From the NCBI GenBank assembly GCA_029204225.1, contig CM055092.1, positions 44,886,087-44,950,086 of the forward strand: 64,000 nt of DNA. The letters run 5' to 3'. Shown one piece after another: positions 47,762 through 58,806 of the stretch (its first letter is position 1; every line of letters begins with the position of its first letter). This DNA is from Diphasiastrum complanatum. Taxonomy: Eukaryota > Streptophyta > Lycopodiopsida > Lycopodiales > Lycopodiaceae. The notes under the pieces are model-generated. The model was not told where the DNA came from. It did not search any database and saw nothing but the letters and a program-made list of their open reading frames with translations. A program made the position numbers and the translations under genes.

Positions 47762-50660
47762 CAAAATAATTGTGATTTTTTTCAACTTGTTAAATTTATT
47801 CTACTTACAAATCGACATTTTGAAAATAGTAGACAATGAAAATAAAATTTGTTCTGAGGTAAAAACGTTTCTTTTTTTAGCAAGTTGTCACAATAACTTA
47901 CCACTAACACAACAAACCTAAATAGAAATGAAAAAGTAGGATGCTAACAAATTGATTCAATTATGCATTTAATGGGTCAAATTGCATTAACATTTTCTTT
48001 TCTTGTGTCAAAGACTCAAAATGTAGACAACGTACATCTTGTGAACAAATTATCTAAGATTTTTAGAAAAGCAGAGAAAGTATTACCCTCAGAAGTTAAA
48101 GAGTTTTTACTCTTCCATATACCATAAAAAAAGTTTAAATAAGTATAACTAAGTTCAAAACTAAAAAATAAACCTGTATTTTTGTTAGTGAAATTGTCTT
48201 CGGGCAGCAAACTACCGGTTGGCTTGTTCTATCCATGAAGTGTTTTGCTATCCCAAAGGATCCTTTTTTAACTACACTAGTCAACTAAGCATCTCAAGTC
48301 ACAAAATAGTAGCCACATTGGTTTTGTTCACTTTTGGTTAAGAAAACAAGAATGTTGTGGTATAGGCATTCCCACAAACTTCTTGAATTTAAAATGTGAT
48401 TGTCTAAGTTGGCTATTTACAAAAACCTAGTTATCTTGGAAGTGTCGCATAATGATTAACATGTCTTTTTCTTATCTCAAGGATTGAACTATGATTCAAA
48501 GTGTGTGCATGGGTAGAGATATGACAAAAATTAAAAGACATGTATGGAATGATTTTTTCAATGCAAATATTTATCTATATTTGACTATTGTTGTTGGTGA
48601 TGATGTTGATATGTCATGCAGATTGAGAACCTGGCCATGGCATGTCCGAAAAAGAGAGAGACATGAATTTTTTGTTATTTATGATTTGCATATTAAAGTG
48701 CATCTAATGGATCGGGTTGTTGCAATAAACTCCTAAGAAATGTGATGGATTTTTTTGTGTGCACATACCCTTATGATTTAAGACATTGACTTTACTATTG
48801 ACTTTTGCAGAAACTTCATTGACCAACTTGAATGCATAGTTTTGACGCTTGTATGACAATGCCAAAAGAGATGTTAATAGATTCAATTGATGGGCAAATA
48901 CAATAGCATTTTATTGAAAAAGAAAAAAAATGTTGGTGCTAGAAACATGGTGACTACATAAAGATCACTATCCACAATCTATTTAGTTATACTTCACAAT
49001 GAGAAAAATTAAAATGGAATATGGATACCAAAAAAATACATGAGATACTCATGTATTGATTTATTTCTCAGAATCAAAGTAAAAAATTATAGCACAATGA
49101 AGGAGCTCCATAATTTGCTTTTAATTTTGGAATATATATTTATCACTCTATTTATAGCTGCAAGAAACCAAAAAACTAACATGACATCAAGAAATTAGAC
49201 AAAGATAGGTAAGATTTAATATCATTACCGATCATTCTATATGTCGAACCTAAACTAGAGCATGATCAAGCTCCCGTGTGATTGTAGGCACATGAACCAT
49301 CCATTGGCAAAAGCCAGAGTTACTCTCAAAGAGAAACTCTAAGAACACGGAATTCAAAATTAGACAAAAGTGGAATAGTCTCCAAATTCAGCATGAACTT
49401 AGCTATTTATAATAGTCTTTTGTGCTTCTAATATGAGTTTGGGACTTTATTTTGGCTGATCTGCCATTATTACAAGTCTCGCTATTCACAAATATAGCAC
49501 GATTGTTCAAACCAACTTATTAACTATTCTATTGATTGATTTTATTCAAATTTAGCATCATGCCTATATTTAGCATTACCATTGTTAAGCACATGGGCTA
49601 ATTACATGTGGTATATGACTTCCAACTACTTAATAATTTTTGTCCAAAAAAATGAAACCATGTGATACTCCATTAAGCGTCATGTTCCATGAATCACTTG
49701 AAAGGTGTTACAAATCTCTAACTATGGCCTTTAATCTAGAAATAAATTTCTCCTACATTGTTCTCATCAACAATTATTCTCTATTGAACAAGTATTGTTG
49801 CCTCAGGTTCTGCCTCCAACTTATTATTGTAGAACAAAGTTTTGGCGAATTTTCTATAGATGAACCTTTGATTTACAAGTTTATCTCATACATTTATAAG
49901 ATCACTGAGAGATTTATGAAACACAAGATTGCCTTTAAAAACATCTAGTTTTACATGGATTGACAAAATACATGCATTAAGACATTCGATAGTTTTCTCC
50001 TCCAACATCATTCTTGATTGGATAAGTCATCCAATTTCCAATGCATTTTGTTTTATTCCTGCATCTTAAAGAGAATTTGGCAACATCAATTGATTATTGT
50101 GGAATACACGTCAAGATAGAGTCAAAATGAGTGTCAAGATAGACCGATTTTTCTTATAACTATTGTCATGTTATTTTCTTCATTCGGTGCTATCATGTAT
50201 GACATTTTAAAATCAATAACATTTTCTCCATTCTAAAGTGCACCTTATTAGTAGTAGGGTCTACAACTAACAACAACGGAATTTGATCATTGCAATCACA
50301 CACAACACAAAAGCACTTCAAGACCATAAAACCAAGTCATTGCTTACCAAAAACTATATATTCACAATGTACATGGAAGTACAAGAAAAGCTATCTAAGT
50401 AGCAACTAAGGGGCTCGAGAAGAATCCATCCATTGTCTAAAAATAGAAGAGAGAAAGTAATCGTAAAAAAATGGCAAATGACAGTAAAACAAATGTAAGT
50501 TAATTATTGCACTTCAACTCTCTCCCCTAATAATTAATGTCAACAACCTATCAACAAGTAAACTACCCATGGAACATGTCTCCATGATGGCATAGTTACT
50601 TTCAACTTAAAAACAAAGTGTACTTCATTGCGATGTTATGAGCAAGTGTAAAAAGGCATA
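46791..50660. other. long AT-rich stretch without a supported gene
   Basis: Both strands were scanned. ORFs are under about 105 codons and show no domain. A long (TG)n tract at 47704 is the only clear structure. Confidence 0.5.
47704..47761. repeat. (TG)n microsatellite
   Basis: An uninterrupted run of 29 TG units. Confidence 0.98.
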
Positions 50661-50667
50661 TCCAACA

Positions 50668-53060
50668 ACCTCTTCAGCTTTCAAAATATCAACTCAACGC
50701 CAAGCTTTAGTCTAAAATCTTCAAATTTGTCCTTGCTTAGTGACTTTGTAAATATATCAGCTACTTGTGTAGCAATACTACAATGAATCATATGTATATT
50801 CTTTGAACAAAGCTTCTCGTGTACAAAGTGATACTTTACTTCTATGTGCTTTGTTCTAGCATGAAACACAAGTCTTTTTAGTGTATTGAATTTCACTCTG
50901 ACTATCACAGGAGATGATTGTACCTTTGGTTTGATTTATTTCAATCTACTTAAGTAGCTCTTGTAGCCAAACCGCTTCTTGTGTCCCTGAACATAAGGCT
51001 TTATATTCAAGTTCAGTGGTGGAAAGTGATACAATGTCTTGTTTTTTGCTTGACCAAGAAAAACAACCATTTCCAAAATCAAAAGCACAATCGATGGTAG
51101 ATCTTCTATCGTCTACACTACCACCCCAATCAGAGCCTTTTAATTTTGGCAACTAGGCTAAGATCAAGTGTGCCTTTCACATGCCTTAGGATGCATTTAG
51201 CTGCTTTCCAATGCTCCAAGGTAGGTGTTGCCATGAACTGACTCACTAGACTCACATCATAACTGATGTATGGTCTAGTAGAGATATATGAGACTACCAA
51301 CGAGTTGACGAAACAATGTACTATCAACTGGACAACTCTCATCAAGACGTGACAATTTCTTACTAATTTCACTAGGCAAAGCCAATGGCTTCTAATCAAA
51401 CATAAGAAATCTCTCTAGAATTTCACGAGCATATTTTGCTCAAGCTTGATATTGTCTACGTTCCACACTTCTATGCCTAGATAGTAATGCATCAGATCCA
51501 AATCAGTCATCAAACTTGATAGGCTTTATCAAGTTCTCATCATTTTTTGTGAGGATGATATCAATGTACAACACAACCAATGCAACACTATCATCACTAG
51601 TAAGGACATAGAGGTTAGGATAAGAAATTTATGTCACAAAATCTCTATAGAGAAAATAGCTATCTAAGCGACCATACCATGCTTGCGACACTTGTTTTAG
51701 ACCATACATGCATCTTGTATACTTTGTCTTCTTGGCCTTTTAGAGCAAACCCCCGTATGGTTGGATCATATAGACTTCCTCTTCTAAATTATCATTTAAG
51801 TAAGTTGATTTCACATCCATTTGATGGATTTTCCAACCAAATAATGAAGCTAATGCAATCACCAAGTGTAAAGTAGTCTACTAAACCATCGGAGCAAATG
51901 TTTTCTCAAAGTCAGTACCTTTGTTTTGCTCATAGCCTTTGACCACAAAGCATCCTTGTGTTTCACAATCGATCCATCAACCTGAAATTTGGCTTTGTAT
52001 ACCCATTTGTTATTATTGGGTTTGTTTCCAACTGGAAAATCAACTAGGTCCCACGTACCATGTATTTGGATCGAGTCCATCTCATCCTCCATAGCCCCTT
52101 ACCATTCCTTGATATCCTTTGCCTCTTCATAAGTTGTTGGCTCTTGACACTTCATGATGGCACTCATAAAGGCTTAGTTCACATGGTAGCGATCGGGAGC
52201 TCTTTTTTTTCTCATTGATCTTCTCCCTTCCCCTTGCAAGCTTGATCCTAGTAGATTCATCCAAGCATCTTTCATATTGGTCTTGTACCACTTTGGTGCC
52301 TCAACTCAGGTGATACACTTCTTGTTGAGTAAGTGTCCCACGTAGTGTCTTGATACATCCTCTCGCTTCCCACAGGTTTTTCCTTCTTAGCACCAATCGG
52401 CAAGTACCCCCCCTTGGCTCCTTAATAGGTGGAGTTTGATCCTCCTCTTGGACTTGATCCTTGATCTCAATTTTGTATGGAGTGCTATCTTGGTCTTCTT
52501 GCAAGATCGTAGGAAGCCTCTTGATATTACCATCACCATTTGTATGATCATCTTCATCAAACCTGTGCATCTCATTAAAAATCACATCTATACTAATATG
52601 GATTTTTCACATCATTGAATCAAAGTACCTATGTGCCTTTGTCTTCTCATCGTAACCAACAAAGACACACTTAATGGACTTTGCATCAAGTTTATTTTGT
52701 TCTTTCTTTGGCACGTGCACACAAACTTTGTACCCAAAAATGCGAAACTTGTCAAACTTTGGTTTCATTCAATCTTCAGAAGTCACATTAGGAACCGCAA
52801 TAGTGGGACTCCTATTTTGCAAGAAGGTTGCCGCATTGCATACCTCTGACCAATAGTAGTTTGCAAAGACCATTTGCTTCATCATTGATTGTGCGATTTC
52901 TACAATGATGTAGTTTTTTCTCTCAACTACCCCATTGCTATGCGGCATGTGTGCTTGCAAGAATTATCTCTTGATTTCATGCTCCTTGCAAAATGCCTCA
53001 AAATCACACAATTTGTATTCGTCTCTCTATCTGATCTTAGTACTTTAATACGTGCGTCCA
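50668..53060 (-). pseudogene. copia pol relic (integrase to RNase H)
   Basis: On the minus strand from right to left: integrase end (MPHSNGVVERKNYIIVEIAQ, 52860-52955), a linker, the RT N-terminus (WDLVDFPVGNKPNNNKWVYK, about 51990-52060), a decayed RT core (51430-51860), the RT end (SYISTRPYISYDVSLVSQFM, about 51240-51300), RNase H (SDWGGSVDDRRSTID, SLSTTELEYKALCSGTQEAV) and the end VADIFTKSLSKDKFEDFR (about 50730). Gag and protease are not seen. A purine run before TGTTGGATATG at about 50668 may mark the 3' LTR start, but no LTR pair was found. Confidence 0.85.
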
Positions 53061-53610
53061 CCAATTAAAGCTTTGAACTTCTTGAAGTTGGATTTATCTC
53101 CTCTACTCTCCTAAATCCTATGTTAATCTGCCTCCATTCATGTTGCTGCATTTTTACTCGTGTTGTCGCACAGTCTGCATATTTGAACTGTTTGTCACCA
53201 CACTTTGTATTTTTACTCAGGAATATCCACAGGCGAAAAATCCGACACTGTTGTTTTTTTCGCCTTAGGGCCATCCTGAGCAACTGAGTGTTTTGCAGTA
53301 TTTAACTTTCTCGGCCAAATTTTTGTGATTTTTAAGTATTCCGCTGGACAGAACAAACAATTGTGATTGGACCACAGTTACTGCCTGAATACTATTATGC
53401 TGCCTGTCATTGTACACTCGGGGTTGATTTGACGTCAATAGTCGTAAACTGTAGTTAACTAATCCTTGTAGTTTAGGAACTTCTTGTCATTCATAGGTAT
53501 ACCTCTCATTTTCTTCATTCTATCTCTTATTTTGGATTGTCATTCTTAGGTCTACCTCTCAATCTCTACATTCTCTTCGTTCTCAGCTTGCGTACACGTA
53601 TTTCTGACTA
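53061..53610. other. unassigned DNA
   Basis: No ORF with a domain. It separates the copia relic from the CACTA-like region. Confidence 0.4.
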
Positions 53611-54571
53611 ATGGCTACACATAATCGGAGACCAAGAGAAACCATTGATGCAATTAATATTTGCAATAAAAAAAATGTAGAAGATCAACAAATACCAAGA
53701 ATATATCAAAAATATCAATGGATCTTGATGCATCCCTCTACAGAAGGCTCATTCTGGAAAAGAAAAAGATCAAATAACATATATAGAAGCTCTTCGAAAG
53801 GCAGGATAATGAATTTCAAAGTATCACTTGCCGGTCAATCTATCACGAAAGTTTTAGTTCAGCATGCTTATCTTTACAAGGAGTTCAACATTCATGATTT
53901 GAATCCAAATGATAGAAAAAAATGCAATTGTAAGTTTTCAGATTTGATTTCTTTAGAGTTGGCATTTTCTTTAGATTATATTTTTCTTGCGATGTTTTTG
54001 TTGGTTTTACATATTTATGTCCATCAAAGTTTGTTGAATGGCAAACAGTTCAATTGATTCGTCGAGTTGTTGGATGATAGTTGGGATATGAAACAAAATC
54101 AAAAAGTTGAGTGCGGAGTATGTTACTCATCAATGACATTTATATATTACATCGAAAAACAAATGCTCACTTTGTTGTTGTATTATAGAAGATGGATTAA
54201 ATGCAAAAATGTTTGGGAGCCACTTGATTAAGATTTTGGTATAAACCCTCAAGAGCATCTTCAGATAACAATGAAAATAAATGACAACGTTCTTGCAATG
54301 GTTGAGGTCGAGGAAGATGGGTGTCTCAATCACATTCGATCAAAACTAGACAGGTTGCAATTCGATCTACCTCAGTACTATCAATTTCGATTGAATGGTA
54401 TAAAGGTGCGTTATGCCATATGAAAATATTCATTTTTTTCTATTTTTGAGTGAATTAGTTTCAAAATATATATTAACTAAAACAATTTATCTTGTGCAGG
54501 TAAGAGTAAGGCAGGAAGAGCATATAAAATCCAAAGACATTGGAACATCCATCGAAATTGAAGATCCATGA
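53611..54571 (+). pseudogene. multi-exon gene of unknown family, probably broken
   Basis: The first ORF begins MATHNRRPRETIDAINICNK, includes FKVSLAGQSITKVLVQHAYL and reaches a GT at 53930. A later frame reads CYSSMTFIYYIEKQMLTLLL, RRWIKCKNVWEPLD, a TAA stop, then GINPQEHLQITMKINDNVLA, VEVEEDGCLNHIRSKLDRLQ and FDLPQYYQFRLNGIK. A clean intron (54406-54499) leads in phase to VRVRQEEHIKSKDIG and EIEDP-stop. I recognise no family. The internal stop and an unresolved first junction suggest decay. Its position at the edge of the CACTA-like region suggests cargo or an accessory ORF of that element, which is inference. Confidence 0.35.
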
Positions 54572-54741
54572 ATTATGAACAATGAAATTTTGTATTATGT
54601 AATACAATTTTTTTGTATACATCATTTTTGAAAATATATGAACCACTTTTTCTACAAGGCTCTTTCATTCTATGATCTCCATTTTCATGGTGCAGAACAC
54701 AATGTAATTGCAACTGACATTATCTCCATTGGGGAGATCTT

Positions 54742-54790
54742 TGGTCACTCGAACTCCAGTGACCACTACAATCAGATATCGAATCGACGC
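54742..54790. other. possible CACTA-type terminus with a hairpin
   Basis: A perfect 8-bp inverted repeat (TGGTCACT/AGTGACCA) overlaps the word CACTACAATC at 54764, which is followed directly by one copy of the dispersed motif (GATATCGAATCGACGC). CACTA elements begin with CACTA and carry subterminal repeats just inside. No matching right end (TGTAGTG) was found, so this stays tentative. Confidence 0.25.
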
Positions 54791-55636
54791 TTGCCCTTGT
54801 TGAAGTTTCGGATATATTGGCTGTATTTTTGGTCTTCATTGCCCTGGTCTGTATTGTTCTTGTCTTGGTATATTTGGATATGTTTAGAAGATGATCTGAT
54901 CAAAGCTTTGTTGCAACAAATCTAAGTGAACTTATATTGCATGCTTGGATTGGTTGTGGCAAAGGTTCGATCAGATCATCTTTCGGAACTTATCCAAAAA
55001 AAATCATAATAAAGGCAAGGCAGACCAAGGCTATGAAAAACAAACATGTAGGAAAACTATCGAAATTGTTGAATGAATAATAACTTGAATTAATAACAGG
55101 AAAACAAACATTTAAGAACAACCATAGAAAACTGTAAATAGATTTCTATAAAAAAAATTTGTACATGTGTGTCATCCACATCAAGGGAGACCAACTTTAT
55201 ATCAGTATCAACTTTCTATGATCTCTACATCCATATCTCTAGTTGGAAGTAGCTTGGGTGGAGAACACTCTGCCACTACAACTGGATATGAAACTTTGAT
55301 CAAAAAGTTTATGGTCTCCTGCTTGAAGTGCGTTATCTCTATTGGGGAGACCTTCGACATTTAAACTGAAAAAAAATAAAAATACAGTTAAATGTTATTA
55401 ATCAGAGATTAGTTATTAGGAATGTGATTATGAAAAAAAACAAAAACACAATTAAATGTTATTAATCAAAGATTACCTCTTCCAAATTAGGAAGTTCATC
55501 TTGTAGTGCAAGCCAATTGAAAAAGTGTTTGGCATTGCATACCGTATACCAACCACAGTTGACAGAATCAACCTGCTGGGAGGACTGCAGTATCCAATAT
55601 AAACGAAAGTTAGTAACAAAATTTTAACATCATGTA

Positions 55637-55794
55637 ATATCAGATCAACGCATAGGAGGTTATAATAAAATCTACAATGGAAACAAGCGTGCATCGAACC
55701 GATATCCAAAAAATATTGTTTAAATATTGGATCAGCGCACACGATATGAAAAGAAACCAAACAATAACTACAAGGGCGCATTGAACCGATATTG
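55637..55794. repeat. array 1 of an alternating ~20-bp motif (four copies)
   Basis: Copies at 55637 (AATATCAGATCAACGC), 55687 (GCATCGAACCGATATC), 55723 (AATATTGGATCAGCGCAC) and 55776 (GCGCATTGAACCGATATT) alternate in orientation at spacings of about 50, 36 and 53 bases, so neighbours can form hairpins. On the minus strand it lies inside an intron of the Ulp1 part. Confidence 0.8.
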
Positions 55795-55899
55795 ATAAAT
55801 TTTTACCTCTGCGTCAACCATTTTCAGCTTTGTATATGCTATTGCATGTGGTATTGGAAAGAGTTCTAGTATTTTCTGGATATGGCTCTTGACAAATTT

Positions 55900-55925
55900 G
55901 TGTGTGTGTCTGTGTGTGTGTGTGT
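55900..55925. repeat. (TG)n tract inside a Ulp1 exon
   Basis: TG units with one TC interruption lie between the catalytic-His region and the next coding segment on the minus strand. The frame before and after the tract differs, so its length change probably shifted the frame. Confidence 0.85.
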
Positions 55926-57089
55926 AATAGAGTTCATCTTTAAACAAACTGGATTACACACACCCTCATCATTGACATATAAAAACAACACATATAAACT
56001 CCAATGATCATTGCAATCAGAAAACAATAAATTTATGAGAATCAATGTGAAATCAAAATTCCTATAAAAAATTCAACTTAATAAAATATGATAGAAATTT
56101 ACTTGTTATGTATGGGAGCACAAGAATTGGAGTCCCCAGTCTGACATATTAGAGCATATCATTAGGAAAATCAATAGCAGCCATGAATTGCAGAGAAAAC
56201 AATGCTACATCTATAAACAGTGGGGTATGGAAAAACTCCATCCAGTATTGAATTGGCCTCTCTCCTACATTGTCCCCTAGCATTTTATCCCTACTTTCTA
56301 ATTCACCTGTATCTAATTTAGAAAGGAAAAGACCATCATTGGTCTTCGACATCTTAAAACTGTATAGAGGACCTAAAGCTTTAAGATATGTGTTTAACAA
56401 TTGGTCATACTGTACATATTGAGGAGTATTTACAAAGGCAAGTGCAGGGGGTGAAGGAAGTAATACATGTAAAGCAGATAGAATTTCATGTAGAGGAGAT
56501 GGCTTTGAAAAATCTCTCGCTTTATTAGGAGGGTCATGAGACCTCCTCTTCTTTGAAACACTCCCGCACTGTACTCAAAAAACAAGCCGGGGTGGTTGAG
56601 ATTGCTTTCGTTTTCTTTTCTCTGCATCTTGTTTTGGAGGAGAGGAAGGAGCTGGTCTAAAGTACTCTACAAATTTGTCATATGTGTCCCGTAGCCTGAA
56701 CACAATGTTGAAATCCTTGGGCATGATGGTCACTCTCTTGGCAAGGACAGTTGCAACAACAATATCTAAAAACAAATTCACTTGGAAATTCTCATATGCA
56801 GTGTGCAGCACCTCAATTGTCGTCACAGTCCATCTCACATCTGCAGATAGACTTCTTGTAACATGTTTGATGGATCTCTATATGTCAGCTTCTGGAACCA
56901 GAATATTATTGGTCTTCTGTAGCTTCCGAATATCCTTAAGCCAGGGAGGGTCTCTTCGTCTGCCCCTTGGCTTAGGAGGAGGCGGTGGTGGACGAGATGG
57001 TGGTAGTGCATTTCTCTGACCCCCTCCTATAATTGGTATTTCACCAGGGTGGATTCGTGTTGTTTGCTTAGTCTGCACCATTATTATCC

Positions 57090-57255
57090 AATATCGGATT
57101 AGCGTGCGAGGAAGGAGAACTCAAGACCAGAAGTCAGGTCGAGCGCGTCGAACCGATACCTGAACTTAGACCAAACAGATATCTGAGAGCGGATGGGCAT
57201 GCGCGAGTAAAAGCGAAATGTAGGTAGATTGCTTCGGGCACGCTGAATCGATACC
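57090..57255. repeat. array 2 of the alternating ~20-bp motif (four copies)
   Basis: Copies at 57090 (AATATCGGATTAGCGTGC), 57143 (GCGCGTCGAACCGATACC), about 57177 (a weaker copy, AGATATCTGAGAGCGG) and 57238 (GCACGCTGAATCGATACC) repeat the spacing of array 1. The array ends 8 bases upstream of the ATG of the H3-like frame, so it may lie in its promoter or leader. Confidence 0.8.
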
Positions 57256-57657
57256 GCATGGAAGTAGAGAACGATAAGAACTTTAAGCAAAAAATTTTAA
57301 GCGTGGTCCATCTATATATATAGTTCAAATCCGAAATGATTGCATACATGGTGGTTTGGAATTCCAAGGCTCGGATTACGCTAATGATTACTTTGAGATA
57401 TTGAGAGGCTTGTCAATCAAATTCAATTAAATATCCATCCTTCATCAAAATGATTAGTCGATATGACACAAAAGTCTGGTCACATCTACAATTAGTTCTA
57501 CAAAAGTATGGTCACATCTAAAATTAATTCTACAAAAGTATGGTCACATTTACAATTTATTTATGAAATCAACAAGGTTATGCTATAAATATCTAACCTT
57601 TCTTTATATCCAATCATTATAATTTCAGAAAATTCCAACGGCCATTATTTCATCAGT

Positions 57658-57725
57658 AGCGAATCGACGCACATAGTGCATGTGCAAACCAGAGGGGCTA
57701 CTCTCGCACGCTAAACCGATATTGG
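57658..57725. repeat. array 3 of the alternating ~20-bp motif (two copies)
   Basis: AGCGAATCGACGCAC at 57658 and GCACGCTAAACCGATATT at 57706 form one more inverted pair. Further single copies lie at 54775 and 58091. Confidence 0.75.
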
Positions 57726-57790
57726 ACGGTATATGAATGATCAGAGCTTGACTCGATAGATTCGTTTTAGATTTGGACAGTGTGAAGAGT

Positions 57791-58050
57791 CTACCGAATC
57801 AAGCTTTGATCATGCATAATGTCATCCAATAATTTCGACAATTTTTTAATTTTTTTTACAAAGCCTTTCAATGTTTTCATGAATCGTTCCAAGAAAAACA
57901 TCCAATGGCTATGGACAGTGTCTAAATTAAAAGAATGGATTAATGTTAGTGAGAGAACATCCACCTCATCTACCAAATGCACAATGAGATGCATTTGAAT
58001 GGTCAGAATGGACATCCAAAACTTAAAAAAATTTGTTGAAGCAAACTAAG
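57791..58050 (-). pseudogene. CACTA transposase DUF4218 fragment
   Basis: On the minus strand NFFKFWMSILTIQMHLIVHL, VDEVDVLSLTLIH and HWMFFLERFMKTLKGFVKK follow one another. This is the typical DUF4218 pattern of En/Spm-type transposases (PPxFFDxMxHLxxHLxDE, then WMYPFERxMxxLKxxV). The N-terminal transposase domain is not seen. It lies on the same strand as, and upstream of, the H3-Ulp1 frame. Stops follow downstream, so it is a relic. Confidence 0.7.
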
Positions 58051-58290
58051 ATGGTTCATAATGCGTTCCAATATATTTTCAGTGCGTCTCAGATATCGAA
58101 TCAGCATGCTGGGGAGAAAAAAGTTATTTTCCACTTGGACTGTGCGCGTCAATCTGTAGCATGGCAGAAGGATGGCTAGTGCAAGAGTCCATGGTTCCTT
58201 GCTCATAGCGATCCTTCTATTCCTCGTCTTTGGGATAAGAAGGATAATGAGCATGTTGTTGAGGAGGTTTCTCAAGGAAAATGAGCGATC

Positions 58291-58645
<355 letters not shown>

Positions 58646-58806
58646 CAAGGGGGTGCGATTTACATGTAAGCTATGATGATCATCATTCACATGTTAATTA
58701 AAACATTTGTACGTGCAATTTTATACATGTTTGTTGTATCCCTAACACATTTAGTTCCATTTCATTCAGTACAAAATATACAATGCATTGTGGACACATG
58801 AACGAC

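Larger units (their letters stand above)
55208..57081 (-). pseudogene. histone H3-like domain fused to a Ulp1-like (C48) protease, with three stop codons
   Basis: The start is MVQTKQTTR. Codons 1-45 are a Pro-rich tail. Codons 46-136 align without gaps to the H3 fold: WLKDIRKLQK (alpha-N), VRWTVTTIEVLHTAYENF (alpha-2) and AKRVTIMPKD (56713-56742). A basic linker (KRKRK) and LLNTYLKALGPLY (Ulp1 helix) follow in the same frame to codon 311. Later exons carry DHWSL (about 56001), KMNS (55932), a Cys exon 55477-55584 with NCGWYTV (Cys 55555-55557), and an end piece about 55208-55351. Stops interrupt at 56878 (TAG), 56575 (TGA) and 56149 (TAA), and a (CA)n tract shifts one exon. H3 packages DNA and C48 cuts SUMO. 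The combination is inferred from one frame; splice joins after 56103 are only partly resolved. Confidence 0.75.

Noticed and set aside
55208-57081. Interpretation of the H3-like fold as a centromeric H3 (CENH3)
   Set aside because: The loop between alpha-1 and alpha-2 has no insertion and the TIMPKD signature is of the normal H3 type; only isolated Trp and Phe positions resemble CENH3.
57658-57678. TAGTG at 57674-57678 as the right end of a CACTA element
   Set aside because: The adjoining bases do not mirror the putative left end (CACTACAATC at 54764), and no 3-bp target duplication was found.
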